Part shown: positions 8,201 through 16,981 of the stretch, one piece after another
Layout: each line of letters begins with the position of its first letter
Numbering within the stretch: the first letter of the stretch is position 1
NCBI RefSeq assembly: GCF_050320395.1
Contig: NZ_CP144459.1
Coordinates: forward strand, 620,001-684,000
Source: Treponema_C sp050320395
GTDB taxonomy: Bacteria; Spirochaetota; Spirochaetia; Treponematales; Treponemataceae
Reading direction: 5' to 3'
DNA length: 64,000 bases
Position numbers and translations under genes: made by a program
The notes under the pieces: generated by a model
The model's database searches: none
Told to the model about the DNA's origin: nothing
The model's input: the letters and a program-made list of their open reading frames with translations, nothing else

Positions 8201-9082
8201 CTATTGAAAAGGGGTTTGTTTTAAACGCGAAAAATCGCCTTCGTTTACGCCAACAGGCACTAAGGCGGGGGCCGGGAAGGGCGGAATTAAGAGACGGCAG
8301 TCGAGGCAGTGAAGGACAAAGGCCTCGTATTGTTCAGCCTTAATTACGGGTATAAGATAAGCTCCCCTTCGTTCAAAGTACGGACTTAAAACCGTATCGA
8401 AACGGCCCCAATCTTTTTCGCCCCGCTTGGGAATTTCGCGCTGCAAATCGTAGATTGAACGTGTAAGAGCATTCAATAAGGCTCCCGAACACGGATCCGA
8501 AGGCGGAAAAGGCTTGTTTCCCGCTTTAAATACGGCTATAAGGCCCGCCTCCTGCAAGGCGAGGGGCGGATAAAAGGCGAGGACGCCTTCGGCAATCGAC
8601 CCCGGTGTTGTGCCGACCGCCGCTGTTCCGTTTTCGAGCATTTCGGCGTCAGCGGTTTCCGTTTGCCAGGGGCGCCAAAGTTTGACGCGCAAAGCACTGT
8701 TTGCCCGAGAGACCGCCACAGGTACATCCATACATCCCGACTGATAAAAGGCGGCCGCACGCAGTAAAGAGTCCTCGCCTGAAAACCGGGCGGCGTAATC
8801 GTAGCCGGGAATAAGGGAAAGCACGGCTTTTTGGAAGCGGGTTTCGTATGCCGACGGAAAAGAGCCGGTTTCGCCGCGTTCCAGCGTGTTTTTAAGAACA
8901 CGGAAAGCGTGTGAGCCGGAGCAGCCCCGTCCCAAAACGGCGCGGCCTTCATCGAGGTAAAGGTCGGTAATGCGCACACCCTTTTTGGTGTACAGATAGG
9001 GGCCGCGCGCCCGTACTACCTCACCGAAGCGTTTTTTCAATGCATCGTTACAGCGCCGTACCGCCGCTTCCCGCTCCGTCAT
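8201..9082 (-). CDS. Degenerate class-III-aminotransferase-like protein
   Basis: The 293-residue protein opens with a segment (GPYLYTKKGVRITDLYLDEG near residue 27) that resembles the start of fold-type I, class III PLP aminotransferases such as glutamate-1-semialdehyde aminomutase. The rest is weak: the length is well short of the usual 400-450, and I cannot find the PLP-binding lysine motif or the Asp-His pocket. It starts only 3 bases after gatB and is almost surely in its operon. It may be a repurposed or inactive relative; the enzyme family is inferred, not shown. Confidence 0.5.
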   Translation of the reverse strand: MTEREAAVRRCNDALKKRFGEVVRARGPYLYTKKGVRITDLYLDEGRAVLGRGCSGSHAFRVLKNTLERGETGSFPSAYETRFQKAVLSLIPGYDYAARFSGEDSLLRAAAFYQSGCMDVPVAVSRANSALRVKLWRPWQTETADAEMLENGTAAVGTTPGSIAEGVLAFYPPLALQEAGLIAVFKAGNKPFPPSDPCSGALLNALTRSIYDLQREIPKRGEKDWGRFDTVLSPYFERRGAYLIPVIKAEQYEAFVLHCLDCRLLIPPFPAPALVPVGVNEGDFSRLKQTPFQ

Positions 9083-9085
9083 TTT

Positions 9086-10618
9086 TCAGCTTTTTTCCAA
9101 TTCCGCTTTTAAAAGAGCGGCTGCAACGGCGGGAGTCGCTTTTCCGCCCGATTTTTTGATAATCTGTCCCATAAGCCAGCCGAATACGTTTGTTTTTCCG
9201 CCCTTATAGTCGGCGACCGCTTGGGCGTTTTCTTTTATAACTTCATCGACAAAAACCGCGATTTCGCCGCTGTCGGAAACAACCTCCATTCCCTTTTCTT
9301 TGATGATTGTTTCGGGCATTTTGCCGCTTTCAATCATCGCGGAAAACACTTCTTTAGCCTGCTTGCCGGTGATTTTTTTGTCGGTCACGGCATTGCTTAA
9401 AGAGGCTATGTGTTCGGGTGTAATGCCGATTTCATCTATCGACAGTTCTTTTTCGTTTAATACCGCCAAAAGCTCGGCTAAAATCCAGTTTGCCGTTTTT
9501 TTAACGTCTTTGGAAAGTTCCGCCGCCTTTTCAAACCAGAGGGCAAGGGCGCGGCTTGAGGTGAGGGTTTCGGCGTCAAATGAAGAAAGAGCGTATTCTT
9601 TTTTGAATCTTGTGCGCTTTGCTTCGGGAAGCTCTCCGACCTCTTTTGCGGCATCCGAGATAAATTCCTCCGATAAGCTGAAGGGTTTGATATCGGGTTC
9701 TACGACAAAGCGGTAATCTATAAACGAATTTTTTGTACGCTGAATGACCGTTTCGCCCTTTGCTTCGTCCCAGCCCATCGTGTTTTTATAACCGATTTCG
9801 AATTCTTTACGGCTTGTTTTAAACTCTTCAAGCTGGCGGCCGATTTCGTAGGTACAGGCTTCTTTTATCGCGCGGAACGAGTTTAAGTTTTTGATTTCGG
9901 AAATAGGCGTGCGGAATTCCGTTTCGTCTTCGTTTATAACGAGGTTGATGTTCGCATCGCACCTCATATTGCCGTCTTCCAAATTACCCTTTGTGATATT
10001 TACATAGCGCAGGATTTCCTGAATGCTTTGCATTAAAAGAGCCGCTTCTTCGGGTGAATTCATATCGGGTTTGGTAACGATTTCGATCAGAGGAGTCCCC
10101 GAACGATTATAGTCGATATAGCTGTGGGCTCCTTCCAAGTGCAGGCTTTTCCCGACGTCTTCTTCCAAGTGGATACGCTCTATACGCACCCTCTTATACA
10201 GGCCGTCTATATCGCTCGGCTGTCCTGCGGCGTTTTTACCGTAATGATGTGTACCGCCCGGCTGTAAATCTTCGCTTAAATGCCGGTAGGGAATATCGAC
10301 GTAACCCGCACTGCACAGGGGAATGTCGTTTTGCGTAATTTGATACCCCTTTACAAGGTCGGGATAAAAATAGTGCTTGCGGTCAAACTTTGTAAAGCGC
10401 GCAATCGAGCAGTTAAGCGCGGTACCTGCGATAACGCCCATTTTTACATAACCCTTGCTTACGCGCGGCATGGCGCCGGGAAGTCCCAAACAGACGGGGC
10501 ATACGCGGGTGTCGGGCATACCGCCGTAACGGTTTTCGCAGGCACAAAAGGCCTTTGTTTTTGTAGTAAGCTGGCAGTGTATTTCACAGCCGATAACAAC
10601 ACGGTAAGTCAAACTCAT
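9086..10618 (-). CDS. gatB: Asp-tRNA(Asn)/Glu-tRNA(Gln) amidotransferase subunit B
   Basis: GatB binds mischarged Glu-tRNA(Gln) or Asp-tRNA(Asn) and activates it for amidation with ammonia from GatA. The 510-residue protein has the family opening YRVVIGCEIHCQL, the zinc cysteines CACENRYG and CPVCLGLPG, the motif FYPDLVKGYQITQ, and the C-terminal helical YqeY-like tail. It overlaps gatA by 4 bases (ATGA), indicating coupling. Since asnS lies elsewhere in this window, its main job is probably making Gln-tRNA(Gln). Confidence 0.95.
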   Translation of the reverse strand: MSLTYRVVIGCEIHCQLTTKTKAFCACENRYGGMPDTRVCPVCLGLPGAMPRVSKGYVKMGVIAGTALNCSIARFTKFDRKHYFYPDLVKGYQITQNDIPLCSAGYVDIPYRHLSEDLQPGGTHHYGKNAAGQPSDIDGLYKRVRIERIHLEEDVGKSLHLEGAHSYIDYNRSGTPLIEIVTKPDMNSPEEAALLMQSIQEILRYVNITKGNLEDGNMRCDANINLVINEDETEFRTPISEIKNLNSFRAIKEACTYEIGRQLEEFKTSRKEFEIGYKNTMGWDEAKGETVIQRTKNSFIDYRFVVEPDIKPFSLSEEFISDAAKEVGELPEAKRTRFKKEYALSSFDAETLTSSRALALWFEKAAELSKDVKKTANWILAELLAVLNEKELSIDEIGITPEHIASLSNAVTDKKITGKQAKEVFSAMIESGKMPETIIKEKGMEVVSDSGEIAVFVDEVIKENAQAVADYKGGKTNVFGWLMGQIIKKSGGKATPAVAAALLKAELEKS

Positions 10619-12132
10619 TTTGCATCTCCGTTACGCTCATTTCCGCCGCGGCTGCAGTGCCAAGACTGAGCCGTTGAAAGCAGGCGGTTTTCACTGAACA
10701 TGGGGCCTGCAAACTGAATACCGACCGGAAGTCCCGCGCTTGTGGTTCCCGCAGGTACGCTTACGGAAGCGGTACGGCTTAGATTTACAAAAACCGTAAA
10801 CATATCGGACAAATACATTGCCACGGGGTCTTCGGTTTTTTGTCCGAGCTTAAATGCCGGAGTCGGCGATGTGGGACACAAGATACAGCCGTAGGTTTTA
10901 TAGAGAGCGGCGATTTCGCGCTGTATGCGTGCGCGTACCCCCATCGCCCGTCTGTAATAGGTGCCTGAAAACTGGTCCGATAATACGTAGTTTCCGATAA
11001 CAATGCGCCGTTTTACTTCCGCACCGAAGCCTTCGCTTCTTGTTTTAATAAACAATTCTTCATAGCCCTCTCCGCTGTCCTTTCGGTTACCGTAGCGGAT
11101 ACCGTCAAAACGGCTTAAATTACTGGCGGCTTCACTTAAGGCGATAACGTAATAGGAGGCGATGGACGCTTCCAAAACGGGAATGTCGACAAGCTCTATG
11201 GAAGCTCCGCGCTCTTTAAACCATGACTGCGCATTTTCAAAAATCGAAGCGACTTCAGCGTCGAGTCCTTTTGCTTCGGCAAATTGACGCGGCACGGCAA
11301 TTTTTAAGGAAGCAAAAGCCTCATCGCTCAAGGGAGGACAAGCGGGAGCGATTTCACTGCCGGAAGGAAGATCGCATGAGGTATCGTCGTGCGGGTCCTT
11401 TCCCGCCATTATACTGAGGGGGAGGGCAATGTCGGCAGGACTTGAGCCGAAAACACCGACCTGGTCAAGGGAACTTCCGAAAGCGGTAACTCCCCATCGG
11501 CTCAACAAACCGTAGGTGGGTTTTAATCCGTAAACGCCGCAATAAGAAGCCGGTAAGCGTACCGAACCGCCCGTTTCCGTACCGAGGGCAAAGGGAACCA
11601 TGCCCGAAGCGACCGCCGCTGCCGAGCCTCCCGAAGAGCCGCCTGCTACATAATCGCGGTTTACGGGATTGCGCGTCGGCCCGTATGCCGAATATTCGGT
11701 TGAAGAGCCCATGGCAAATTCGTCCTGATTACAGCGGCCGAGGGGAACGGCTCCCGCATCGGTTAAGCGGCGGATAACCGTTGCGCTGTAGGGAGCGGTA
11801 TAGCCTTCCAAAATATGACTTCCGCACGTGTGCGTTTTTCCTTTAACGCAAATATTGTCTTTTACGGCAAAGGGAACGCCTAAAAGCGGTTTTTTTGTAA
11901 GCAGTTCGTCAAGGGTACCTGAACAGCGGGCGGCTTCCCGCTCTTCATCGCATTTTTGAGCGTTAGCGGGAGCATCGGAATAGATTTCCAAAAAGGCGTT
12001 CAGAGGGGCGGCACTTTTTTTATCTTCTTCAAAGGCTGCCGCTTTTTTTTCAACCAGCGAACGGCTTGGCGTTTTATTTTGAGCATTATCATTAAAAGAG
12101 TGTAAGGTATCTTTAATCGTATATTGTTCCAT
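10615..12132 (-). CDS. gatA: Asp-tRNA(Asn)/Glu-tRNA(Gln) amidotransferase subunit A
   Basis: GatA is the amidase subunit that releases ammonia from glutamine. The 505-residue protein shows the amidase-signature triad: Lys in PFAVKDNICVKG, the cis-Ser in TETGGSVRLPAS, and the nucleophile region GGSSGGSAAAVASG. It begins 5 bases after gatC and overlaps gatB. The C-terminal residues after AGPMFSENRLL are normal for the family up to a short, Arg/Asn-rich end. Confidence 0.95.
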   Translation of the reverse strand: MEQYTIKDTLHSFNDNAQNKTPSRSLVEKKAAAFEEDKKSAAPLNAFLEIYSDAPANAQKCDEEREAARCSGTLDELLTKKPLLGVPFAVKDNICVKGKTHTCGSHILEGYTAPYSATVIRRLTDAGAVPLGRCNQDEFAMGSSTEYSAYGPTRNPVNRDYVAGGSSGGSAAAVASGMVPFALGTETGGSVRLPASYCGVYGLKPTYGLLSRWGVTAFGSSLDQVGVFGSSPADIALPLSIMAGKDPHDDTSCDLPSGSEIAPACPPLSDEAFASLKIAVPRQFAEAKGLDAEVASIFENAQSWFKERGASIELVDIPVLEASIASYYVIALSEAASNLSRFDGIRYGNRKDSGEGYEELFIKTRSEGFGAEVKRRIVIGNYVLSDQFSGTYYRRAMGVRARIQREIAALYKTYGCILCPTSPTPAFKLGQKTEDPVAMYLSDMFTVFVNLSRTASVSVPAGTTSAGLPVGIQFAGPMFSENRLLSTAQSWHCSRGGNERNGDAK

Positions 12133-12137
12133 AGCGG

Positions 12138-12449
12138 CTATGCTCCCTCTCCCAAAACTTTCGGGACGCGGAAATAACCGTCCATAAATTCGCCGGTCAT
12201 TTTTTTAAGTTCGGGAATATCGAGGCCTTTTTCGATTTCGTCTTCGCGCAGAGCATCGGCGTCGGTTGAAGGATAGGCGTCGTAGGGATTTTCGCTGTCG
12301 TCAAAACGCGACAGAATATCCAAGTATGCGACAATTTGTTCCGTTTGATTTTTTAAAGTTTTGATATCGACTGATGAAGGAGCCAGGCGCGAAAGATACA
12401 ACAGGGCTTCCAGCATATCTTCGTCGATAAGCTTTTTTTCGCTGTTCAT
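12138..12449 (-). CDS. gatC: Asp-tRNA(Asn)/Glu-tRNA(Gln) amidotransferase subunit C
   Basis: GatC is the small stabilising subunit that wraps GatA and GatB. This 103-residue protein fits in length, with the early helix LEALLYLSRLAPS and the C-terminal FRVPKVLG motif typical of GatC. It is first in the minus-strand gatCAB operon. No clear ribosome-binding site precedes the ATG. Confidence 0.9.
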   Translation of the reverse strand: MNSEKKLIDEDMLEALLYLSRLAPSSVDIKTLKNQTEQIVAYLDILSRFDDSENPYDAYPSTDADALREDEIEKGLDIPELKKMTGEFMDGYFRVPKVLGEGA

Positions 12450-12520
12450 AATGGTACATAATACCCGATTACGGGCTTTTATTCAAGAAGAAGGTTTGAG
12501 CGAAAAACGGGGAAGCCGGT

Positions 12521-12547
12521 AAAACCGCAGAGGACGCAAAGAGCGCG
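12521..12547 (-). repeat. Diverged copy of the CTTTGCG(C)TCCTTGCGTCC repeat
   Basis: Read on the minus strand this segment is CGCGCTCTTTGCGTCCTCTGCGGTTTT. It matches, with a few changes, the 32-bp repeat that flanks the Rpn-type gene at 41749-42633. Here it lies about 60 bases downstream of another Rpn-type gene and in the same orientation relative to it. The rest of 12450-12609 shows no gene. Confidence 0.6.
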
Positions 12548-12609
12548 GGGAAGGGGATAAACCCGAGGCGGATGATTTTGCCGAGGGCGGAGCAAAAAAG
12601 CGTAAGGCT

Positions 12610-13470
12610 TTACAGTTTTTCTATTTCCGCCTCGGAAAGCCCGGTAACTTGTATTATCTTTTGATTTGAATCTCCCATCTGTTTTAATATGCGTGCCGTT
12701 TCCAAAGCTTTTTGCCGGGCGCCTTTTTCAAGCCCGATAGCTTCGCTTTCTTCTCTTTGAACCGCTATATCGGTTGCGTAATCGTATTCCGCCAATAACA
12801 TATTCATTACCTCCCGCGATTTGCGCTCCAAGTACTCTTTAAGTATATCATTATTTATACATTCCTGTACAGCTTTTTCAAAGCCCTTTTCTCTGTCAAG
12901 CTTGAGGTGTTTTCGCACTGTGTCTACAAATAAACTGTACTGAGCAAGCGGTTTGCACTGCTCAAGAATTGTATGTGCTTTATCCTGATTGATATTCACC
13001 ACTTCGACAATGAGTTCAAGGTTCGGCTGTGAGCCGGCCGTCATAAAAGCGTCGGAAAGTTTTAGCGTTTTATATTCCGGGAAATCTTCTTCTCCGTTGT
13101 AAAACACGTAGAATTCGGGAGTAGGAATTTTAACCAAACGGCGCAAATACTTATCGCGCGGATTTTGTATCTGCTCATACAGGCGTACGACATACTCCAA
13201 AAAACGGAACGGCATATTCAAGTTGACGGTAGACTGGTGTTCTGCAAGTACAATGACTTTGTTATCTACAAGGAAAGACACATCGTTGTAAAAGTTCATA
13301 TACAGGATTTGTTCCAGTCTGATATGACGCAGCTCACAGTCAAGCGGCAGCTGTGTTCCGTGCAATGCATTGTATAAACTGATAAAGTTTGCTTTTGCCG
13401 ACTTATCCGCTCCGAAAAAGTCGGCAAACACGGAGTCCTTATACGTTCGCTTGTGTGTAGCTTTTTTCAT
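12610..13470 (-). CDS. Rpn/PD-(D/E)XK nuclease-family protein, copy 1
   Basis: This 286-residue protein belongs to the Rpn / PD-(D/E)XK group often labelled putative transposase; E. coli relatives are DNA nucleases that promote RecA-independent recombination. The core motif reads NDVSFLVDNKVIVLAEHQST, giving an Asp, then E-x-Q in place of the usual E-x-K, as is common in this group. I start at MKKATHK because GGAGG precedes that ATG; the longer frame runs into hairpin sequence. Copy 2 at 39586-40458 is nearly identical over the first 240 residues but has a different C-terminal tail. This copy's tail (RQKALETARILKQMGD to the end) instead matches copy 3. Confidence 0.8.
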   Translation of the reverse strand: MKKATHKRTYKDSVFADFFGADKSAKANFISLYNALHGTQLPLDCELRHIRLEQILYMNFYNDVSFLVDNKVIVLAEHQSTVNLNMPFRFLEYVVRLYEQIQNPRDKYLRRLVKIPTPEFYVFYNGEEDFPEYKTLKLSDAFMTAGSQPNLELIVEVVNINQDKAHTILEQCKPLAQYSLFVDTVRKHLKLDREKGFEKAVQECINNDILKEYLERKSREVMNMLLAEYDYATDIAVQREESEAIGLEKGARQKALETARILKQMGDSNQKIIQVTGLSEAEIEKL

Positions 13471-13552
13471 ACCAACCTCCATATATATTATTAGGTTTGA
13501 TATGAAAAAAAACAGACTTTTTCCGAAAAAAACTATGAATTTATTTTGTATC

Positions 13553-13727
13553 CCGAACAGGACGTTCGGAAAAGCTTTATATCCCCGACGTTTTGGGCGG
13601 TGTCGCACCGCCCAAAAGTCAAATTCAAAACCGCGCAGGACGCGCGGCGGTTCCACACCCTGCGATGTTTGAGGCAAAGCCTCAAACTCGTTGATTAAGA
13701 ATGTACTCAGGAGGTACATTCTTAATC
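13553..13727. repeat. Hairpin array a (constant-loop hairpins)
   Basis: Five hairpins in 175 bases. CCGAAC/GTTCGG (13553-13569) with loop AGGAC. A 12-bp stem (13591-13602 with 13606-13617) with loop TCG. CCGCGC/GCGCGG (13631-13647) with loop AGGAC. GTTTGAGGC/GCCTCAAAC (13667-13687) with loop AAA. A 14-bp perfect stem (13693-13706 with 13714-13727) with loop TCAGGAG. Three of the five loops contain GGA on the plus strand although the stems are unrelated. The array sits between the LRR lipoprotein gene and Rpn copy 1, both on the minus strand, where the loops read as TCC. Confidence 0.8.
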
Positions 13728-13731
13728 TCTT

Positions 13732-15615
13732 TTACGGCAGCTCAAATTCTTCACTCATGTTCGAACCGGTGTATTTTTGGAGGCTCCAGTTTCTTTCGTC
13801 CCGGGCACTTTCAAAGGCTGCTCTTAAATCTGCGGGAATTGTGCCGTCAAATTGGTAGTTTTGCTCGTTATCGCCCGGGTCTTCGCTGAAAAGTATGCAT
13901 ATTGCGCTGTCGCTTGCCTGTCTTTCGGGTAAGCCGTTTAATACGGCGGTAAGGGCGGCGGCATTCAGTTTGTTTTTGTGACAGTATAGAGTTTTCAGCT
14001 TGGGTGTCTTTTTTACCGAATCAAGCGCGGTTAATTGGTTGCCGTAGCAGTCCAGCTTTTGCAAGTGGTAAAGTCCCCGTACGTCAAGGGCGGTAAGCTT
14101 GTTATCCCGGCAGATAAGCTCCGTAATTTGGGCGTTTTTTAAGATGATTCTTTTCCCCGCCGCGGTAAGCTCGGTTTCTTTGCCGCTTTTTATGCTTATT
14201 TTGTCCGCGCCCAACACGTCTACCTTGCTTCCGTCGGAGGTTGTTACCGTAACTTTTATCTTTTTATTGGCAGGGTCTACGGTAAGAACCGCCGTGCCGT
14301 ACTCCGCTTCTCCCGGCAGTACAAAATCTGAAAAGATGTTAGTATAGTAGAGTTTTAGGGGGCGCCAGTGTTTTTCGTCGCGGGCTTTTTTAAAGGCTGC
14401 TTCCAAGGCTTCGGGAACAGGTTCTTCATCAAATTGGTAGTTTTCGTCGTTATCGACCGGCCTTTCGCTAAAAAGTGCGCATTCTGCATGGTCGCTTTCC
14501 GCCCGTGCGGGTAAGCCGTTTAATACGGCGGTAAGGGCGGCGGCATCCAGTTTGTTTTTGTGACAGAATAGAGTTTTCAGCTTGGTTAAATTGTCCACCT
14601 TAAGCGCGGTTAATTGGTTGCCGTAGCAGTCCAGCTTTTGCAAGTGGTAAAGCCCCCGTACGTCAAGGGCGGTAAGCTTGTTATCATAGCATTTAAGCTC
14701 CGTAATTTTACCGCTTTTTAAGATGATTGTCTTCCCCGTTGCGGTAAGTACGGTTTCCGCACCGCTTGTTACGCTTGTTTTGTCCGCACCCTCCACCGTT
14801 ACGGCGCTCCCGTCGGAGGTTGTTACCGTAACTTTTATTGTTTTGTTGGCAGGGTCCAGGGTAAGACTTGCCGTGCCGGGGTCTCCCGGCAGGACAATTT
14901 TTGTAAGGACGCCCTCACTGTTGTATTTTTGGAGCTTCCAGTGTTTTTCGTCCCGGGCTTTTTTAAAGGCTGCTTCCAAAGCTTCGGGAACAGGGGCTTC
15001 AAATTTGTAGTTTTGCTCGGGAAACGGCGGGTCTTCTCTGAAAAGTATGCATTTCGCACCGTCGCTTTCCGCCCGTGCGGGTAAGCCGTTTAATACGGCG
15101 GTAAGGGCTGCGGCATCCAGTTCATTTATGACGCAGTTCAGATATTTCAGCTCGGTTACATTGTCCACATTAAGCGCGGTTAATTGGTTGCTCAAGCAGG
15201 CGAGTTCCTGCAAGGAGGAAAGCCCCCGTACGTCAAGGGCGGTAAGCTTGGTGTTTATGCAGTCAAGCTCCGTAATTTTACCGCTTTTTAAGATGATTGT
15301 GTCCCCCGCTGCGGTAAGCTCGGTTTTTTTGCCGCTTGTTACGCTTGTTTTGTCCGCACCCTCCACCGTTACGGCGCTCCCGTCCGAGGTTTTTACCGTG
15401 ATTTCTATCGTTTTGTTGGCAGGGTCCAGGGTAAGAACAGCCGCGTCGGGGGTAATTGTGCTTCCGCCGTCGGACGAGCCTCCTCCCGTGTTCCCGCCCG
15501 TTCCGCCTCCTGCGGCGTTGGGGCAGGCGGTAAAGAGCAGTGCTAAAAGTGCGGCTGTGATGAGCGCCGCGGCTCCCTTAAAGGCGTGTGCCTTGTGCTT
15601 GTTGATTGTTTTCAT
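13732..15615 (-). CDS. Leucine-rich-repeat lipoprotein with three tandem units
   Basis: The 627-residue product begins with a lipoprotein signal (lipobox LFTAC, Cys31) and a Gly/Ser/Thr-rich linker. Three nearly identical units of about 185 residues follow. Each has a beta-rich part (LTLDPANKTI..VTTSDGS), a short LRR part with repeats like LTALDVRGL and NQLTAL, and a segment ALTAVLNGLPAR that leads to an acidic, aromatic tail. The units match closely at the DNA level, so copy number could change by recombination. A surface-exposed binding or adhesion role is inferred from similar treponemal LRR lipoproteins. The start has an AAGGAGA site. Confidence 0.82.
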   Translation of the reverse strand: MKTINKHKAHAFKGAAALITAALLALLFTACPNAAGGGTGGNTGGGSSDGGSTITPDAAVLTLDPANKTIEITVKTSDGSAVTVEGADKTSVTSGKKTELTAAGDTIILKSGKITELDCINTKLTALDVRGLSSLQELACLSNQLTALNVDNVTELKYLNCVINELDAAALTAVLNGLPARAESDGAKCILFREDPPFPEQNYKFEAPVPEALEAAFKKARDEKHWKLQKYNSEGVLTKIVLPGDPGTASLTLDPANKTIKVTVTTSDGSAVTVEGADKTSVTSGAETVLTATGKTIILKSGKITELKCYDNKLTALDVRGLYHLQKLDCYGNQLTALKVDNLTKLKTLFCHKNKLDAAALTAVLNGLPARAESDHAECALFSERPVDNDENYQFDEEPVPEALEAAFKKARDEKHWRPLKLYYTNIFSDFVLPGEAEYGTAVLTVDPANKKIKVTVTTSDGSKVDVLGADKISIKSGKETELTAAGKRIILKNAQITELICRDNKLTALDVRGLYHLQKLDCYGNQLTALDSVKKTPKLKTLYCHKNKLNAAALTAVLNGLPERQASDSAICILFSEDPGDNEQNYQFDGTIPADLRAAFESARDERNWSLQKYTGSNMSEEFELP

Positions 15616-15675
15616 AAAAAATCTCCTTATAATTCAATTTGTAATTGATAATTACCTAAATTAACCATTTAACAG

Positions 15676-15768
15676 CCCTCCGCCGTGAGGGAGAGCGTTC
15701 CTCCGCCCGCAGGGAGTGTCTCCCTCCGCCCGTAGGGAGAGCCTTCCCCCGCTCGAAGGGAGAGCAGC
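15676..15768. repeat. Four tandem GC-rich inverted units (about 24 bp each)
   Basis: CCCTCCGCCGTGAGGGAG is followed by three variants with cores CTCCGCCCGCAGGGAG, CCTCCGCCCGTAGGGAG and CCCCGCTCGAAGGGAG. Each unit pairs its CTCC with GGAG or similar to make a small hairpin. The block lies between the DUF4469 gene stop and the LRR lipoprotein start, all on the minus strand. Confidence 0.65.
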
Positions 15769-15770
15769 CC

Positions 15771-16508
15771 TTATGCCTTTGCCGTACACGGATATCCGTA
15801 TACGATTTCGCGTATTTCTTTTAAGGCGGTGCCGCCTTTTGTGTACTTCGTTTTTACCACCACTTCCACTTTCCCCGCAGGTACCGCCGCAGGCACTCTG
15901 GCGATGATTTGACTCGGCATATTGACCGAAAGGCGGCGGGTTACCTTGTGCTCCGTGCCGTCCGCAAGGCGGAAAAAGACGCCTTGTGCCGCGTCGGTTT
16001 CGTCTATTTTAAGCTTGTTGCCTTCGATGATGATGTCGTCGCCTATTGTTAAGGTGCCGTCGTTTAAGCCCGTTGCCGTGTCGGTGATTGCCGTAATGCG
16101 GGCGCTTTCTTCTTTTGCACCCATTACCTTTACACCGATTGCGTCAAGCACCGTGCGTAAGTCGGCGGTGGGGATGAGGTCTACCGTACGTTTGTGAATC
16201 TTTTCGTCGTAGGGGGCGTTTTCGGTTGCCCACACACCCGACACGCGCGGGCTTATTTGCACCAAGCCGTCCATAAAGCTCGCTCCCTCTTGGATAAGGT
16301 CTTTTACCGCCTTGTCGCGCATGTTGAGGATGTTGATGATGGTTTCTTTGCGGAATTCGGTGCGCTCCTTTGTGATGAGCTCCGCAATGTCCTCGTTACG
16401 CTGAGTTGCGGCGTGAGCATGAACGTCCGCAATACAGTCGCGGTCGTTTTCTTTGGTTAAGGTGTTGGGACGAAGATAGACTTCCCAAACGGACTTCTTT
16501 TTTGCCAT
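15771..16508 (-). CDS. HU-like DNA-binding / DUF4469 domain protein
   Basis: The 245-residue protein has two parts. Residues 1-125 resemble the HU/IHF-like domain found in a Bacteroides and Treponema family, with the helix-rich start VWEVYLRPNTLTKENDRDC and later SPRVSGVW. Residues 130-240 resemble DUF4469, a beta-sandwich with GDDIIIEGNKLKI and RVPAAVPAGKVEVVVKT. No signal peptide is seen. AGGAGG precedes the ATG. The upstream leader is unusual: a 21-bp hairpin ends a few bases before the ribosome-binding site, and about 900 bases of hairpins and a heptamer array lie further upstream on the same strand. DNA binding is inferred from the fold only. Confidence 0.65.
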   Translation of the reverse strand: MAKKKSVWEVYLRPNTLTKENDRDCIADVHAHAATQRNEDIAELITKERTEFRKETIINILNMRDKAVKDLIQEGASFMDGLVQISPRVSGVWATENAPYDEKIHKRTVDLIPTADLRTVLDAIGVKVMGAKEESARITAITDTATGLNDGTLTIGDDIIIEGNKLKIDETDAAQGVFFRLADGTEHKVTRRLSVNMPSQIIARVPAAVPAGKVEVVVKTKYTKGGTALKEIREIVYGYPCTAKA

Positions 16509-16525
16509 AACATACCTCCTTTTTC

Positions 16526-16575
16526 TTAGGGAAGGAAAGACACTTTTTCGGACAAAAGTTTCTTTCCTTCCCTAA
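16526..16575 (-). promoter_or_regulatory. Long hairpin in the leader of the DUF4469 gene
   Basis: TTAGGGAAGGAAAGA (16526-16540) pairs perfectly with 16561-16575. An inner ACTTTT/AAAAGT pair (16542-16547 with 16554-16559) closes a TCGGAC loop. On the minus strand it ends about 6 bases before the AGGAGG of the gene. A smaller hairpin, CTTAGGGCT/AGCCCTAAG, lies at 16601-16623. These could control translation start, but no switching partner was identified. Confidence 0.6.
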
Positions 16576-16619
16576 AACCCATCCTATCTTCCAAATACCG
16601 CTTAGGGCTTAGCCAGCCC

Positions 16620-16779
16620 TAAGAACCCGGCCTATACAGCTGACAGCTGTACGTTCGATATTATCTTTAAGTGTGAGCAATTCTTAAGAATTGCGAACCT
16701 AAAGTTTTTTTTATGCGATGTTTTGCGAAGCAAAACTCGTCGTGCAAACGGGCGGCGCCATTTGTGCCGCCCGTTTGCA
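16620..16779. repeat. Direct duplication of about 160 bp, copy 1
   Basis: This copy and the one 362 bases further on (16982-17140) share the run TAAGAACCCGGCCTATACAG and what follows. They differ mainly in a short T-rich stretch and in the triloop of one hairpin (GAA here, TTC there). Each copy contains TACAGCT/AGCTGTA, the 18-bp palindrome GCAATTCTTAAGAATTGC, a GTTTTGC/GCAAAAC hairpin and a 14-bp GC-rich hairpin at 16743-16779. Confidence 0.85.
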
Positions 16780-16865
16780 CAATGTGCAGATTTTTTGCGC
16801 GGTGCCCATGCCTCACCGCCTGTTTCATCTAATGCCGCTGTATTCTCTCCCCCCCCTTCACAGTC

Positions 16866-16973
16866 CCGGCACGGATGCCGGAACAGTTCCATATAAACAA
16901 GATTGCCTGCGGCAAACCGTTTGCCGTAGGCAATCTTGAAGCATACAATCGGACAGGACGTCCGATTGTATGC
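16866..16973. repeat. Hairpin array b, first part
   Basis: CCGGC/GCCGG at 16866-16881 has loop ACGGAT. An 18-bp stem with one G-T wobble at 16899-16937 has triloop CCG. GCATACAATCGGAC/GTCCGATTGTATGC at 16941-16973 has loop AGGAC. Two of the three have GGA in the loop on the plus strand. Between 16780 and 16865 I see no gene, only a C/T-rich tract. Confidence 0.75.
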
Positions 16974-16981
16974 ACCGCCCC

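Noticed and set aside
12610..13470. True transposase gene
   Set aside because: Family databases use that label, but the protein has a PD-(D/E)XK nuclease core and there are no terminal repeats at this copy.
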